Shown: piece after piece, positions 8,585 through 18,812 of the stretch
Layout of the letters: each line of letters opens with the position of its first letter
Numbering within the stretch: the stretch's first letter is position 1
Source: Candidatus Firestoneibacteriota bacterium
GTDB taxonomy: Bacteria; Oederibacteriota; D2-FULL-39-29
DNA: 60,041 bases
Reading direction: 5' to 3'
Assembly: GCA_903891415.1 (NCBI GenBank)
Contig: CAITEH010000078.1
Coordinates: 1-60,041 of the forward strand
The notes under the pieces: model-generated
The model's input: the letters and a program-made list of their open reading frames with translations, nothing else
What the model was told of the DNA's origin: nothing
The model's database searches: none
Made by a program: the position numbers and the translations under genes

Positions 8585-9967
8585 TCATTTCCCTATACAA
8601 AAGTCCGAAAATATTTTATTCAGGATATCTTCGGTCGAGACCTGTCCGGTTATTTTTCCTATATGGTCCAGGGCTTCTCGCACATCTATGGCAGGGAATT
8701 CTTCAGACATGCCTTTGTCTATTGAGGCAATGGCTCTTTCGACGGCCGCGCCGGTTTTTTGAAGGCAATCTTTGTGACGGGTATTGGTGATGATGATATT
8801 TTCTTTTCCTTCGGCTCCCTTCTCCACAACAGCTTTTATCATTCTTTTCCTAAGTTCTTCCATTCCTGCTTTTTTTATAATAGATATCTTTACCGGACTT
8901 TTTTCTTTGGATAGTTCTTTTATATCAATTTTCTGTTTAAGGTCGGTTTTGTTTATGACAAATATACATTTTTTGTCTTTTGTCATCTTAATAATTTCGA
9001 GGTCTTCTTTAGAAAGTTCGTTAGAGCCGTCAAACATAACGAGCAGCAGATCAGCTTCTTCAAGTGACCTTAGGGACCGTTCGATGCCCTTTTTTTCCAC
9101 AAAATCTTTTGAGGCCCGGATACCCGCAGTGTCGGTAAGTACAAAAGCAATTCCGTCAATAATAATAGTTTCCTCTATGATATCCCTTGTTGTTCCCGGA
9201 ATATGCGTGACTATCGCGCGTTCCTCCTCAAGAAGTTCGTTTAAAAGCGACGATTTCCCGACATTGGGCCGTCCCACTATGGCCGCCTTAACGCCTTCGC
9301 GGAGAAGTTTTCCGGATCCTGCTGTGGCGATCAATTTATTAATTTCTTTAAGTATCCTTAGCAGTTCCTTTTTTACTCCCTTAAGATCGGTTGTTTCTAT
9401 TTCCTCTTCGGGAAATTCAATATTGGCTTCGATACTGACACAGGCTTCCGTGAGCCCGGCCGCAATTTCCTTAATTTTTGCTGAAAGGCCCCCTTTGAGC
9501 TGGTTTACTGCCGCTTTCAGGCCCTCTTCTGTCCTCGCTTTTATAACATCCATAACGGCTTCGGCCTGCGCCAGGTCTATTCTGCCGTTTAAAAAAGCTC
9601 TTTTGGTGAACTCCCCGGGTTCGGCCAGCCGCGCCCCGTAGCTCAGGAGCAGTTCCAGGGTCCGCCTTACCGGCACCGGACCGCCGTGGCAATTAAGCTC
9701 CACTACATCTTCTCTGGTATAAGTAGCGGGCGCTCTCATGACTCCCGCAATAACTTCATCTATGATCTCTTTGCTTTTGGGGTCTACAATATGGCCAAAA
9801 TGAGAGGAAAAGGAGGGTACTTTTTCCAGATCTTTTTCTTTCCGGGAACTAAATATTTTTTTTGCGATCTTTACCGCGTCTTTTCCGGAAAGCCGGACAA
9901 TAGAAATACCGCTTTCACCCGGAGGCGTTGATATGGCGGCAATTGTGTCTTCTTTAATAGTTTTCAT
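8585..9967 (-). CDS. mnmE: tRNA modification GTPase MnmE (TrmE)
   Basis: 460 residues. It is the partner of MnmG in cmnm5U34 formation. The N-terminal formyl-THF-binding domain starts DTIAAISTPPGESGISIVR. The G domain has GRPNVGKSSLLN, DTAGIR and NKTDL. The protein ends in the diagnostic FCIGK with its catalytic Cys. The ATG at 9967 lies 7 bases from the end of the upstream HEAT gene, so they are probably co-transcribed. Confidence 0.96.
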   Translation of the reverse strand: MKTIKEDTIAAISTPPGESGISIVRLSGKDAVKIAKKIFSSRKEKDLEKVPSFSSHFGHIVDPKSKEIIDEVIAGVMRAPATYTREDVVELNCHGGPVPVRRTLELLLSYGARLAEPGEFTKRAFLNGRIDLAQAEAVMDVIKARTEEGLKAAVNQLKGGLSAKIKEIAAGLTEACVSIEANIEFPEEEIETTDLKGVKKELLRILKEINKLIATAGSGKLLREGVKAAIVGRPNVGKSSLLNELLEEERAIVTHIPGTTRDIIEETIIIDGIAFVLTDTAGIRASKDFVEKKGIERSLRSLEEADLLLVMFDGSNELSKEDLEIIKMTKDKKCIFVINKTDLKQKIDIKELSKEKSPVKISIIKKAGMEELRKRMIKAVVEKGAEGKENIIITNTRHKDCLQKTGAAVERAIASIDKGMSEEFPAIDVREALDHIGKITGQVSTEDILNKIFSDFCIGK

Positions 9968-9973
9968 AAGAGG

Positions 9974-12070
9974 CTACTTTTTGACCCTGATCTTAAGTTC
10001 ATTGGAAATAACCGGATATTCTATCCAGCCTTTTTCGTACCCGTTAAGGGCCGGTGCCGGAGCATAGGAAACAGCCAGCATAAGCTCGGTTTCCTCCCTG
10101 TTTTCAGCCGCAGAAAGGGCGGCTATTTCAGACTCAAAACCGCTTCCGGCATCTATAATAAACAAGCCGGCTTCCAGAGCCTCCGTTTCAGATATTTTTG
10201 AAAGGTCGTTCTTCAGCCGCTTTAGCATAATACCGTCTTTTAAAATGATAAGATCAAAACCCAGATTCCCGTCCCGGTCATTAACTCCGTTTGCGGATTC
10301 TGTTCCGGTATTTTTTAATAACAGTTTCACCTTGATTTTTTGGCCGATTTTGTATTCCTTCCTGTCCGCGGTTATCTCCAGCTTTAGGTTTTCAGGAACT
10401 TCCGGTTCAAGGCCGGTTAACGTATCCGCAAGCTGCTCTCCGTAATTTTCTTCACAGGCAATTATCTTTTTTTTAATATCATCCCGGGTCAACTCTGAAT
10501 TGTCTTCGGCCAGCGTTAAAAGTTCTTTATAGGCTTTAGCCGCTTTATAATAAGCTTTTAATTCAAAAAAGGCCCCGGCGGTATAATATACGGTCCTGAA
10601 TGTTTTTTTCTTCTGCGCGGCCTCCTTTATATTAAGCAGGTCTAAAAATTGAAGATTAAAAAGATATACCCGCAGATCCATTGCAAAAGAAATTTCCCGG
10701 GCCCTTTTAAAGTTACCGGTTCCGGCCAGGCAGCCGGAAAAGAATTCAAAATAGGCTTCTTCGCCGGTTGAGTTTTCCGGTTTTTGGCTTTTTTCATAGA
10801 GCGAAAGATATTCGAGCGCGCTTTGGTAATCATTCAATCCGAAGCAGAATATCTTTGCCGCGTCTTTATAGGCCTCAGGGTCTCTTTTAAAAAGAAGTTT
10901 CTTTTTTATCAGGGCGTAGTATTTATTAAGGTCTTCCGCACCGGCTTTCGGGCCCTTAACCTCCGGTATTTCGACGTCAGTCTTTTGCTCCAGCCCGGCC
11001 TTGAGTGTATTGAACAAAACTCCGGCCTTCCCGCTGCCGGCCGGTTCGCTTAAAAGCAGATCAAGCGCGTACCCGGCTGAAAAAGCACCGGCAGAACGCG
11101 CGGCCATATTCTCAAGTGAAACCTCTTTATAAGCATTTTCAATAAGCGGCAGGGCTCTTTCGTCTTTCAGCGCAGCCAGGGCAAAAAGCAAATACCCGAA
11201 TATTTTATTATTAACCAGTGTTTTTTTTCCCCGGACTTCCCCCGCAGCATTAAGTTCCTGCCAGAGCTCTTCTTTTATTTCGCCGCTTTCCGGCTCCCTG
11301 GAAATACGACAGAGTTCTTTTACCGCCTGCTCGCAAAAATAATCCTGCCTGGCCGCCGCTTTTTCTTTGATGCTCCGTATCCATTTGCTTGCGCGTTTGC
11401 CGGGCTCAAGCAAGGCGGCTTCCTCGCGAAGTTTGATCAGTTCTATTGCTTCCCTGGCAGCCAGGCGCACAGGATACACATCCTTTCTTAAAGTATAGGG
11501 ATCGTAAAGCAGGGAGTTAAGACGGGGTATGGCCTTTGAATTTCCGCGCTCGCCCAGAATTCTTGCGGTCAATAGCCTGACTTGCGAACTTTTATCTTTT
11601 ATCAGGGGCAAAAGATTTTCTGCGGCAAACTCATCAGGATCCGGGGCTCCCGCAATTTCCCTGATTATTCTTTCTTTGATGTAACCGCTTTTTGCCGTTT
11701 TAAGCAGGCCGTAGATATATTTATTTACGTTTCCGCCCAGCCCCAGAAGTTTTTCCAGATTTCCGTTTTTTATGTTTACCGAGAAACCCGCCTCGGGCAT
11801 TTCCCCGGTATCCGCATCTTTTTCAAGTATTTTTAAGGCCAATTTTTCACAATACTTTTTTTCTTTTTCTTCCTGCTTTTGAGCCGCCGCTTCTTCTGCC
11901 GGGAGCAAGGTTTCGGAGGTTATCTCTTCAGCTTCCGGCACGGGAACATCAGGTTTATCTTTCTGTACAGGCAAATTTTCGGCCCGCGGGAACTGCTTTT
12001 TCTCCGCAAAAAACATAACCGGGAAGACTATGGCTATTATCAGAACATATGTAATAGTCTTCATATTCAT
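9974..12070 (-). CDS. Exported HEAT-repeat protein of unknown function
   Basis: 698 residues. The N-terminus is a signal peptide or anchor (residues 3-22, ending FPVMFFAEKK), followed by a Pro/Glu-rich linker. Residues about 150-240 contain HEAT-like repeats (SSQVRLLTARILGERGNSKA). Residues 400-550 are helical and TPR-like. The last 130 residues form a beta domain starting ITADRKEYKIGQKIKVKL with a KNTG motif, like domains that bind or cap in the periplasm. Seven bases separate it from yidC and seven from mnmE, so it sits inside that operon where jag/khpB is often found. Function unknown; a scaffold role is a guess. Confidence 0.75.
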   Translation of the reverse strand: MNMKTITYVLIIAIVFPVMFFAEKKQFPRAENLPVQKDKPDVPVPEAEEITSETLLPAEEAAAQKQEEKEKKYCEKLALKILEKDADTGEMPEAGFSVNIKNGNLEKLLGLGGNVNKYIYGLLKTAKSGYIKERIIREIAGAPDPDEFAAENLLPLIKDKSSQVRLLTARILGERGNSKAIPRLNSLLYDPYTLRKDVYPVRLAAREAIELIKLREEAALLEPGKRASKWIRSIKEKAAARQDYFCEQAVKELCRISREPESGEIKEELWQELNAAGEVRGKKTLVNNKIFGYLLFALAALKDERALPLIENAYKEVSLENMAARSAGAFSAGYALDLLLSEPAGSGKAGVLFNTLKAGLEQKTDVEIPEVKGPKAGAEDLNKYYALIKKKLLFKRDPEAYKDAAKIFCFGLNDYQSALEYLSLYEKSQKPENSTGEEAYFEFFSGCLAGTGNFKRAREISFAMDLRVYLFNLQFLDLLNIKEAAQKKKTFRTVYYTAGAFFELKAYYKAAKAYKELLTLAEDNSELTRDDIKKKIIACEENYGEQLADTLTGLEPEVPENLKLEITADRKEYKIGQKIKVKLLLKNTGTESANGVNDRDGNLGFDLIILKDGIMLKRLKNDLSKISETEALEAGLFIIDAGSGFESEIAALSAAENREETELMLAVSYAPAPALNGYEKGWIEYPVISNELKIRVKK

Positions 12071-12077
12071 GCTTTTT

Positions 12078-13811
12078 TTAGGCCGGGGTTGTTCTCTTAT
12101 TTACAATCAATTGCTGAGCGATAGAGAGAATATTTTGCACGACCCAGTAGAGAATAACGCCCGCGGGAAGCGACCAGAAAAAAATAGCGAACATAATAGG
12201 CATCATCCACATCATCATTTTCGCCTGTTGCGCGTCTGCCGAGGGGGTCATCTTTTGCTGTATTATCATGGTGATTATCATTATTGCGATAAGAATAAAA
12301 TACGGATCTTTTATTGACAGGTCCTTCCAGATAAGAAAAGACGCATTTTTTAATTCTATTGCGTTGGCCAAAACAGCGTAAAGCGCCACAAAAATAGGGA
12401 TTTGAAGCAGCATGGGCAGGCAGCCGCCTAAAGGATTAACCTTTTTATCTTTGTAAAGCTTCATGGTCTCTTCCGTCTGTTTCTGCGGATTATCTTTATA
12501 ACGCTCGCGAAGCGCGTTTATTTCCGGTTGAACTTCCTGCATTTTTTTCATGGCAATGTAACTTTTTTGAGTGGGCCACCAGGTGATTATTTTGACCAAT
12601 ATCGTAAGAAGAATTATAGCCAGGCCCCAATTTTTGCAGATCCCAAATAGCCATTTTAAGATTACCAGCATCCAGATGGCAAGCCAGGAGAACCAGGTCC
12701 AGCCCATCTCCATGGCGCGATGCAGCCCGGAGCCGAACATTTTTAGATTTTCATAAACCAGCGGACCGGCATAGAGTGTTACGTCCTGCGCCGTTCCTTT
12801 TTCCGCGTCAAATTCCGGGAGTAGAAGAGCAACCAGGGGCATGATGTAAGGAACTTTATAGGCTTTTTTCCCTTTTGCTTCATTCGCTGTCGAGAGCTTG
12901 ACCTCGGGAGTATACAGGACTGCATGTTCATAGCCCCTGTAACCGTTTTCCGGTTTTACGAGAAAGGCCGACAAATAGTATTTGTCTTTCATGCCTATCC
13001 AGGAAAGCGCGCCTTTATCGGTTTCTTTTGGCCCGGTTTTCAGGAACATTTCAAAGGAACCGTCTGCATTTGTTCTTTTATCATAGGCAAAAGAATTTTT
13101 TATGAGTTTTTCATCCAGGTAATACATGTGCGAAAAAGGTACGACCTTGTCCTTTATTTCGGATAAAGCTTCTTCCGGTATCCGTGTTTCTCCGGGAAGA
13201 TAAATGAAATGATTATTCACTCCAACCCCGAGGAACAGCTTCGCGTCCGGAACTCTCCGTACATCTTTATTTAAGGATTTGATAAAGAGTGAAATATCAC
13301 AGGCAAAATTATCTTTTCTGAAAGTGTAAACTTTTTTTATTTCCGCAATATTTTTTACCGTAACCGTAAACTCCATAACTGTCCCGGTCTGTTTCGCGGT
13401 ATAAAGCACCCGGTCGTAAAATTTAAGGGAAGGTATCTCCAGCGTTCCGGGAAACGTATTGAGTTCGCTGTTCCATATAATATTAACATTTTTCCCGTTC
13501 TCCATATATTCTTTCAAGACCCAGCTTTTAATACGCCCGCCGGCAGTATCGAATTTAACAAACGCATAGGGTGTTTCAACCAGGATTTCCTCGCCTTTAA
13601 GGGTTTCTTTGGGCAGGATTTCTTTTCTTTCTTCCGGTTTTTGCAAAACCGGCGCTGCCGGCCTGGCTTCCGGAGTAACTTCCGCTTTTATCGCGGAAAC
13701 AGCCGCTGGAACCGTTTGTTTTTGGGATCTGGCAGTAAGCATCTGAAAGCTGATCAGCACGACAAAAGAGAGCGCCGCCGCCAGTATTAATCTTTTTCCT
13801 TCTTTACCCAT
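12078..13811 (-). CDS. yidC: Membrane protein insertase YidC
   Basis: About 577 residues. It inserts and folds inner-membrane proteins alone or with SecYEG. It has an N-terminal membrane segment (RLILAAALSFVVLISF), a large periplasmic beta domain (about residues 60-340) as in diderm YidC, and a C-terminal 60KD_IMP core (LVKIITWWPTQKSYIAMKKM, GGCLPMLLQIPIFVALY, PAGVILYWVVQNILSI). I start it at MGKEGKRLIL because GAGGAG lies just upstream; a longer frame to 13889 adds residues without family support. It is normally next to yidD; here about 7 kb of other genes intervene. A perfect hairpin (13925-13942) lies upstream. Confidence 0.96.
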   Translation of the reverse strand: MGKEGKRLILAAALSFVVLISFQMLTARSQKQTVPAAVSAIKAEVTPEARPAAPVLQKPEERKEILPKETLKGEEILVETPYAFVKFDTAGGRIKSWVLKEYMENGKNVNIIWNSELNTFPGTLEIPSLKFYDRVLYTAKQTGTVMEFTVTVKNIAEIKKVYTFRKDNFACDISLFIKSLNKDVRRVPDAKLFLGVGVNNHFIYLPGETRIPEEALSEIKDKVVPFSHMYYLDEKLIKNSFAYDKRTNADGSFEMFLKTGPKETDKGALSWIGMKDKYYLSAFLVKPENGYRGYEHAVLYTPEVKLSTANEAKGKKAYKVPYIMPLVALLLPEFDAEKGTAQDVTLYAGPLVYENLKMFGSGLHRAMEMGWTWFSWLAIWMLVILKWLFGICKNWGLAIILLTILVKIITWWPTQKSYIAMKKMQEVQPEINALRERYKDNPQKQTEETMKLYKDKKVNPLGGCLPMLLQIPIFVALYAVLANAIELKNASFLIWKDLSIKDPYFILIAIMIITMIIQQKMTPSADAQQAKMMMWMMPIMFAIFFWSLPAGVILYWVVQNILSIAQQLIVNKRTTPA

Positions 13812-14079
13812 TGTAATTCTCCTCAAAAAGTTTTTGGTTTGCAATTTTATGGTTACAATCCCAATATCCAATACATTATATAGTAACACCGTTAAATATT
13901 ACAGCGTTCTATGATACTCTAAATGGCTTGTGAATACAAGCCCGTTCATAAAGTTTGTATAGTTTATAACGTTTTTAGAGTAAAACAGGAATGTTCTAGT
14001 CTTTGAAAGGCTGCCTTATCTAAGTCGACAACATCTGTGTCATCTATTTTAAAATCCGTGAAATCAGGGCGCATGCCCC

Positions 14080-16044
14080 TTATTCAAACCTGAGAGCTTC
14101 TATGGGGTTTAGTTTTGCGGCTTTTCTCGCCGGAAAGAGCCCAAAAATAAGGCCGATTGACGCAGAAAATAAAGTGGAAAGAATTATTGACCAGGTGGTG
14201 ATAACTATATTCCAGCCGGAAAATGTTGAAATCCCGAAAGCAATAATTACGCCAAAAATTATTCCGATAACACCGCCGCCAAAGGTCATAACTATGGCTT
14301 CTATCAAAAATTGCATCATAATATCCTTTTCCTGGGCGCCTATGGCTTTTCTAAGGCCGATCTCTTTCGTCCGCTCGGTAACCGATACCAGCATGATGTT
14401 CATAATACCGATGCCCCCGACCAATAGAGAGATAGCTGCAATGCTTCCAAGCAGCATGCTCATAGTATTGGTCATGCTTTTCATGGTATTTTGTATATCT
14501 TCCATATTCCTTATCTGAAAAGAATCTATATTTTTCGCAGTAAGGTCATGCTTCGCGATTATGATCTGGCTTATCTGTTTTGAAGCATCCGCCATAACAT
14601 CCAGGCTGTCCGCTTCAACATCTATGGAATCAACATATACTCTTCCGAGCAAACGGTACATTGCCGTGGTCACGGGCACAACAATTACATCATCCTGGTC
14701 CTGAAAACCGGTAGAGCCCTTCTGGGGAAGGACGCCGATAATGTTGAAATTTTTCCTGTTGACCTTTATAGTTTTTCCCACGGGATCCGAATTGCCGAAA
14801 AGCTGGCTGACAACCGTTGTTCCCACCACCGCGACCATGGCGCGAGTTTTTACCTCTTCCTCTGTGAAGAACCTGCCGAACTCCGGTTTTGCCGCGCGGA
14901 TCTCAGAGTAAAGCACCCCTACACCCTGCGCCCTTGAATTCCAGTTCTTACTTTCATACACCAGCTGAACCCGGCCGCTTACCGTAGGCGATACTGCTTT
15001 AATATTCCCCCCCGCTTTACTTAACGCATCGAAATCACCGAGGGTAAAACGCGTGACGGCACCGGCTCCGAGTGAAACTCCTCCGACATTGCTGCTCCCG
15101 GGCAGGACCATCAGCAAATTTGAACCAAGGGAGGCCAGGCGCGCTTCCATTGATTGCTGTGCTCCTTTCCCCAGGGCCATCATGGCTATAACAGCGCCCA
15201 CGCCGATCAAAATACCCAGCATGGAAAGCATCGAACGCATTTTATGGGAAAAAATTGATTTGAGCGCCTGGGGAAGGTGGTCCATAAAAAGTTCCGCCCA
15301 AATACTTGTTTCTTTTCTGGCAAAAAGTTCGGCGGCGCTCATTTTCCTTTCACCTTCGGGAAGTTTCACGTCTTTTATTCTTTTTATATCAGAAATAATA
15401 TTTCCGTCAAAAACCGTTATTATTCTTTTTGCCCTTTCCGCCATTTCTTTTTCGTGGGTAACCATTACTATTGTTTTACCCTTTTTATTAAGCTCTTCCA
15501 AAATAGTCATTATTTCTTCTTTGCTTTTTGAGTCCAGGTTTCCGGTAGGTTCATCCGCAAAGATAACCAGTGGATCATTGACCAGCGCCCTGGCGATAGC
15601 AACCCTCTGCTGCTGCCCGCCTGAAAGTTCATTAGGTGTGTGATTTTCCCTGGCGGAAAGTTCCACCTGCTCCAGTTTTTCATGCGCCTTTGCTTTTAAG
15701 TCTTTTTTTCCCGCATAAATAAGAGGAAGTTCCACATTTTCAATCGCAGAGGTTCTGGGCAACAGAAAAAATTGCTGAAAAACAAAGCCCGCAACATTGC
15801 TCCTAAGTATCGCAAGTTTATCATCTTTTAATTTTGCCACATCCTCACCAAAGACGGTATAGGAGCCGGAATCCGGCCGGTCTAAAAAGCCCAGGATATG
15901 CATAAGTGTTGACTTCCCTGAACCTGAAGCCCCGATTATGGCAACAAACTCCCCCTGTTCTATTTTAAGCGAAACATCTTTGAGCGCCTGAACAGTAATG
16001 TCGCCCATCTGGTATGTTTTACTGACATTTTTTAGTTCTATCAC
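14080..16044 (-). CDS. macB: MacB-like ABC exporter, ATPase-permease fusion
   Basis: 654 residues. The N-terminal ABC ATPase has Walker A GASGSGKST (residues 38-46), LSGGQQQRVAIARAL and Walker B VIFADEPTGNLD. The C-terminal half is a MacB-type permease: a first TM near residue 275, a long periplasmic domain (about 300-520), and an FtsX domain with three TMs (IMLVSVTERTKEIGLRKAIGA). This matches MacB, which powers a MacA/TolC tripartite pump using a periplasmic piston. The macA-like and tolC-like genes are directly upstream on the same strand. The exported substrate is unknown (macrolide, peptide, lipoprotein or siderophore-like). Confidence 0.9.
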   Translation of the reverse strand: MIELKNVSKTYQMGDITVQALKDVSLKIEQGEFVAIIGASGSGKSTLMHILGFLDRPDSGSYTVFGEDVAKLKDDKLAILRSNVAGFVFQQFFLLPRTSAIENVELPLIYAGKKDLKAKAHEKLEQVELSARENHTPNELSGGQQQRVAIARALVNDPLVIFADEPTGNLDSKSKEEIMTILEELNKKGKTIVMVTHEKEMAERAKRIITVFDGNIISDIKRIKDVKLPEGERKMSAAELFARKETSIWAELFMDHLPQALKSIFSHKMRSMLSMLGILIGVGAVIAMMALGKGAQQSMEARLASLGSNLLMVLPGSSNVGGVSLGAGAVTRFTLGDFDALSKAGGNIKAVSPTVSGRVQLVYESKNWNSRAQGVGVLYSEIRAAKPEFGRFFTEEEVKTRAMVAVVGTTVVSQLFGNSDPVGKTIKVNRKNFNIIGVLPQKGSTGFQDQDDVIVVPVTTAMYRLLGRVYVDSIDVEADSLDVMADASKQISQIIIAKHDLTAKNIDSFQIRNMEDIQNTMKSMTNTMSMLLGSIAAISLLVGGIGIMNIMLVSVTERTKEIGLRKAIGAQEKDIMMQFLIEAIVMTFGGGVIGIIFGVIIAFGISTFSGWNIVITTWSIILSTLFSASIGLIFGLFPARKAAKLNPIEALRFE

Positions 16045-16136
16045 CAGTTTTATCCTTTAACTTTGCCTTGTTTCCTTATATATGTCTTTTTTTGACGAGA
16101 TCTCGTTATTTGGGAACAACTATCTAGCACCCAAAA

Positions 16137-17213
16137 CTACCTTCCTGCAGGCCTTGTAGCGCCGCCACCGCCGCCCGTTCCCGGCGCCGGTCTTGCAGGC
16201 ATAAACGGGCTGTTTCCCGGCGCGCCGGCCGTCAAAGAGAATTTCTTTGATTCAATAATAATTTTATCCTCCGGGCCGACACCATCAATAATTTCAATAT
16301 TTGCTGCATCCGCAATTCCTGTTTTTACTATTACTTTAACAGGTTCCGCGACACCTTCTTTTTGAACCATTACATAATTGTCGCTGCCGCCGGAATTATT
16401 TGTTGTCCTGGCTTCGCGTTGGCCGGAACTGCCGCCTGAGCCGGTCCTGTTTCCCCGGCTGCTCTTACTGTCATTTCTTATCGCGGCAAGAGGAAGGACC
16501 AAAATATCTTTTTTTCTGTTTTGTATAATGTCTATATTGGCGCTCATACCGGAACGGAACACCGAGGGTATCTTATTGGGTTTAATTTCTACATCATAAG
16601 TGGTCACATTGTTGACCAGTGTGGACTCGTAGGAAATGTGATTCACCACTCCCTTTTCTTTTACATCCGGGTAGGCATCCAGGGAAATATTTGCTTCCAT
16701 TCCCACTTCTACCTTGCCTATATCGGTCTCATCCACTTTGGCATCTACAATCAGCCTGTCAGAAAGCACCAGAACCGCAGTTGCCTGGGTTATGGACTGG
16801 CCTGGCTCGACATTTCTTACTATAACTTCCCCGTCTATCTGGGCAATTATTGGAGTTTGTTTATAGACTTCTTCCCAATGCTTTATTACCTTGGGCCCTT
16901 GATTTCTTGCTGCATCAAGGACAATAGTCCTTTCTGTCGAGCTCAGCAAGGCAAGTACCTGGCCTTTTTTTACTTTAGCTCCCTCTTCCACCAGAATACT
17001 ATCGATACGCCCGTCCACGGTCGGCTTCATTGCCACTCTGTTTTTTGGCTGCACATTCCCGGTAGTTGAAATAAGGACCTCGATCTTGCCAAGTACCGGT
17101 GAAACTATCTTTATCTCGCTTTTCGTTGTTGCGGTTTTTTTCATCAAAAAATAATACGCCGCCCCGCCGCCAAGCAAAAGAACAACCAATGTGATTATTA
17201 TAATTTTCTTCAT
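16137..17213 (-). CDS. macA: MacA-like periplasmic adaptor (membrane fusion protein)
   Basis: About 358 residues. An N-terminal anchor (residues 2-24) is followed by a biotinyl-lipoyl-like half (VDGRIDSILVEEGAKVKKGQVLALL), a short helical hairpin, the second lipoyl half (AQIDGEVIVRNVEPGQSI) and beta-barrel domains. The C-terminal tail is rich in Gly, Pro and Ala. The ATG at 17213 has GGAGG upstream, so I prefer it to the Met at 17225. It lies between the tolC and macB homologues in one operon and would bridge them. The helical hairpin looks short compared with RND-type adaptors. Confidence 0.9.
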   Translation of the reverse strand: MKKIIIITLVVLLLGGGAAYYFLMKKTATTKSEIKIVSPVLGKIEVLISTTGNVQPKNRVAMKPTVDGRIDSILVEEGAKVKKGQVLALLSSTERTIVLDAARNQGPKVIKHWEEVYKQTPIIAQIDGEVIVRNVEPGQSITQATAVLVLSDRLIVDAKVDETDIGKVEVGMEANISLDAYPDVKEKGVVNHISYESTLVNNVTTYDVEIKPNKIPSVFRSGMSANIDIIQNRKKDILVLPLAAIRNDSKSSRGNRTGSGGSSGQREARTTNNSGGSDNYVMVQKEGVAEPVKVIVKTGIADAANIEIIDGVGPEDKIIIESKKFSLTAGAPGNSPFMPARPAPGTGGGGGATRPAGR

Positions 17214-17290
17214 TAAATCCTCCATTCATTTATAAATTAATTTTGCTATGCCAATGCAGCACAATATCCTTTCACTTGATAAAGCTATGC

Positions 17291-18538
17291 TTACTTTAAG
17301 GCGGCACCTTTGGCGTTAAGCCAGGAATTTTCCGCGTTTAAATAATTTATTTGCGCGTTTAAAAGAGCTTTCTTCGCATTTACAAGATCATCCTCTATTA
17401 TGGTAAAGTTATCAAAATTTATTAAACCATTGGAATATTGTACTTCTGCTATTTCTGCTCTTTCTTTGGTGGCCTCCAGGAATTTTTTCCTTACACCAAT
17501 CTGATCAAACGCGTTCTGAAAACTTATCCAGGAGTTAAGCAGACTGACTTCCAGATCATATGCAGCGATAAATAGAGTTATATCCGCTTGTAAACTTAAG
17601 GAGGTTGCCTTATCTACCTGCGCGGCGCGCAGCCCTCCGTCAACAAGCGGCAGGGAAAGGCTTATTCCCGCAGACAAATCCGGAGTCGTCCAGGAAAAGT
17701 TGGAGACACTTTTTCCCGCGCTGCCGTTTAAAGAGATTTGAGGGGAAAATGCTGTCCGCGCGGATTGAAGATTAAGATCAGCAGCGGCTTTTTGGGCCTG
17801 ATTCTGCCTATAAGAAGGATTTGCTTGCACAAGTTTTTTCATATCAGGTATTTCTTTCAAATCATACTTTAACTCAAACCCTGAGGTTACTTTGGCCGGA
17901 TTCTCAATTTTTCTGCCCAATTGCCTCATTAGTTTTGCAGAAGAAAGTTTGAGGTTTCTTTTGGCCGCTGTCACCTCGTAATCGGACTGAAGATAATTAG
18001 CTTCCGCAAGAAGCACGGAACCTTTGTGTTCCATCCCGGCATCATAGCTTAATTTTACCATGTCATAGTTTTCTTTTCTGCTATTCTTTATATCCTCGGT
18101 GATACTTATTAGTTCCTGCGCGTTGAAAAGATCTATAAAGGCCGCTCTTAAATTATTTCTGACTGACGCAGAGACCATTTCATAAGCAAATTTTGCCGCA
18201 TTAACCTTTTCTTTGGCCGCAGCTACATCAAAATAATATTGATTTCCGTCATAAAGCCGGTACGTACCCGACAAACTGTACCCGCTGGAAGCACTATAAG
18301 TTCCCGTGGTCAAAGGAAAAGAATTATTTTCATTTAAGCCTGCGCTTACCTGCAGCGCTCCTCCGCTTTGCGTTACCAGCAGGTCTTGTTCCGCTTGAAA
18401 TATTTTTTCCCTGGCAGATTTCAGATCGGAGTTACCGGCAAAAGCTTCCTTTACGCAGTCCTCCCACGATAAAACCGTGTTCTCCGCAAACAGTATTGCC
18501 GGAACAATAAGAGCCGTTATTATTTTATTCAGCAGCAT
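17291..18538 (-). CDS. TolC-family outer-membrane efflux channel
   Basis: 415 residues. A signal peptide (about residues 1-18) precedes two OEP repeats of long helices and strands typical of TolC (VLSWEDCVKEAFAGNSDL; KEIPDMKKLVQANPSYRQNQ; YSNGLINFDNFTIIEDDLV). Length is close to the family norm. It starts 2 bases after the AbrB-type gene and precedes macA, so it is the outer-membrane part of this pump. Its presence indicates a diderm cell envelope. Confidence 0.9.
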   Translation of the reverse strand: MLLNKIITALIVPAILFAENTVLSWEDCVKEAFAGNSDLKSAREKIFQAEQDLLVTQSGGALQVSAGLNENNSFPLTTGTYSASSGYSLSGTYRLYDGNQYYFDVAAAKEKVNAAKFAYEMVSASVRNNLRAAFIDLFNAQELISITEDIKNSRKENYDMVKLSYDAGMEHKGSVLLAEANYLQSDYEVTAAKRNLKLSSAKLMRQLGRKIENPAKVTSGFELKYDLKEIPDMKKLVQANPSYRQNQAQKAAADLNLQSARTAFSPQISLNGSAGKSVSNFSWTTPDLSAGISLSLPLVDGGLRAAQVDKATSLSLQADITLFIAAYDLEVSLLNSWISFQNAFDQIGVRKKFLEATKERAEIAEVQYSNGLINFDNFTIIEDDLVNAKKALLNAQINYLNAENSWLNAKGAALK

Positions 18539-18540
18539 AA

Positions 18541-18792
18541 TTACTTCCTTTTTTTTTCTTTAGGTACGCTTTTTTCAAAGATATTTAAAGCCCGCGAAGT
18601 ATGTTCAAGCATTTTATTAAGTTCTTCCACCGGCATAAAAGTAACTGTTTTTCTTTCTTCGCTTGCCATGACCATCAACTTTTCATTGGGCTTTATCTCA
18701 AGTTTTTCCCGAAGTTCCGCCGGTATCACTACCTGTCCTCTTGCGCCGACTTTCGCGGATCCGTATATTTTATTGCGAAATAACATAGACAT
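18541..18792 (-). CDS. AbrB/SpoVT-type transcriptional regulator
   Basis: 83 residues. The swapped-hairpin AbrB DNA-binding fold is visible at residues 12-55 (SAKVGARGQVVIPAELREKLEI, with the GRGQVxIP-type motif). The C-terminal 30 residues are helical and Lys-rich. The ATG at 18792 has GGAGG eight bases upstream. It is the first gene of the abrB-tolC-macA-macB operon. Its own promoter is overlaid by repeats of AAGTATGA, so autoregulation is likely. Antitoxins of the MazE/VapB type share this fold, but no toxin gene is adjacent. Confidence 0.85.
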   Translation of the reverse strand: MSMLFRNKIYGSAKVGARGQVVIPAELREKLEIKPNEKLMVMASEERKTVTFMPVEELNKMLEHTSRALNIFEKSVPKEKKRK

Positions 18793-18812
18793 GAGCTTTC
18801 CTCCGCTGTGTC

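Noticed and set aside
13925-13942. Perfect GGCTTGT-GAAT-ACAAGCC hairpin upstream of yidC as a terminator
   Set aside because: No T-run on either strand; left as an unexplained inverted repeat.
18541-18792. AbrB-type protein as antitoxin of a toxin-antitoxin pair
   Set aside because: No toxin-sized partner gene overlaps or follows; it leads an efflux operon instead.
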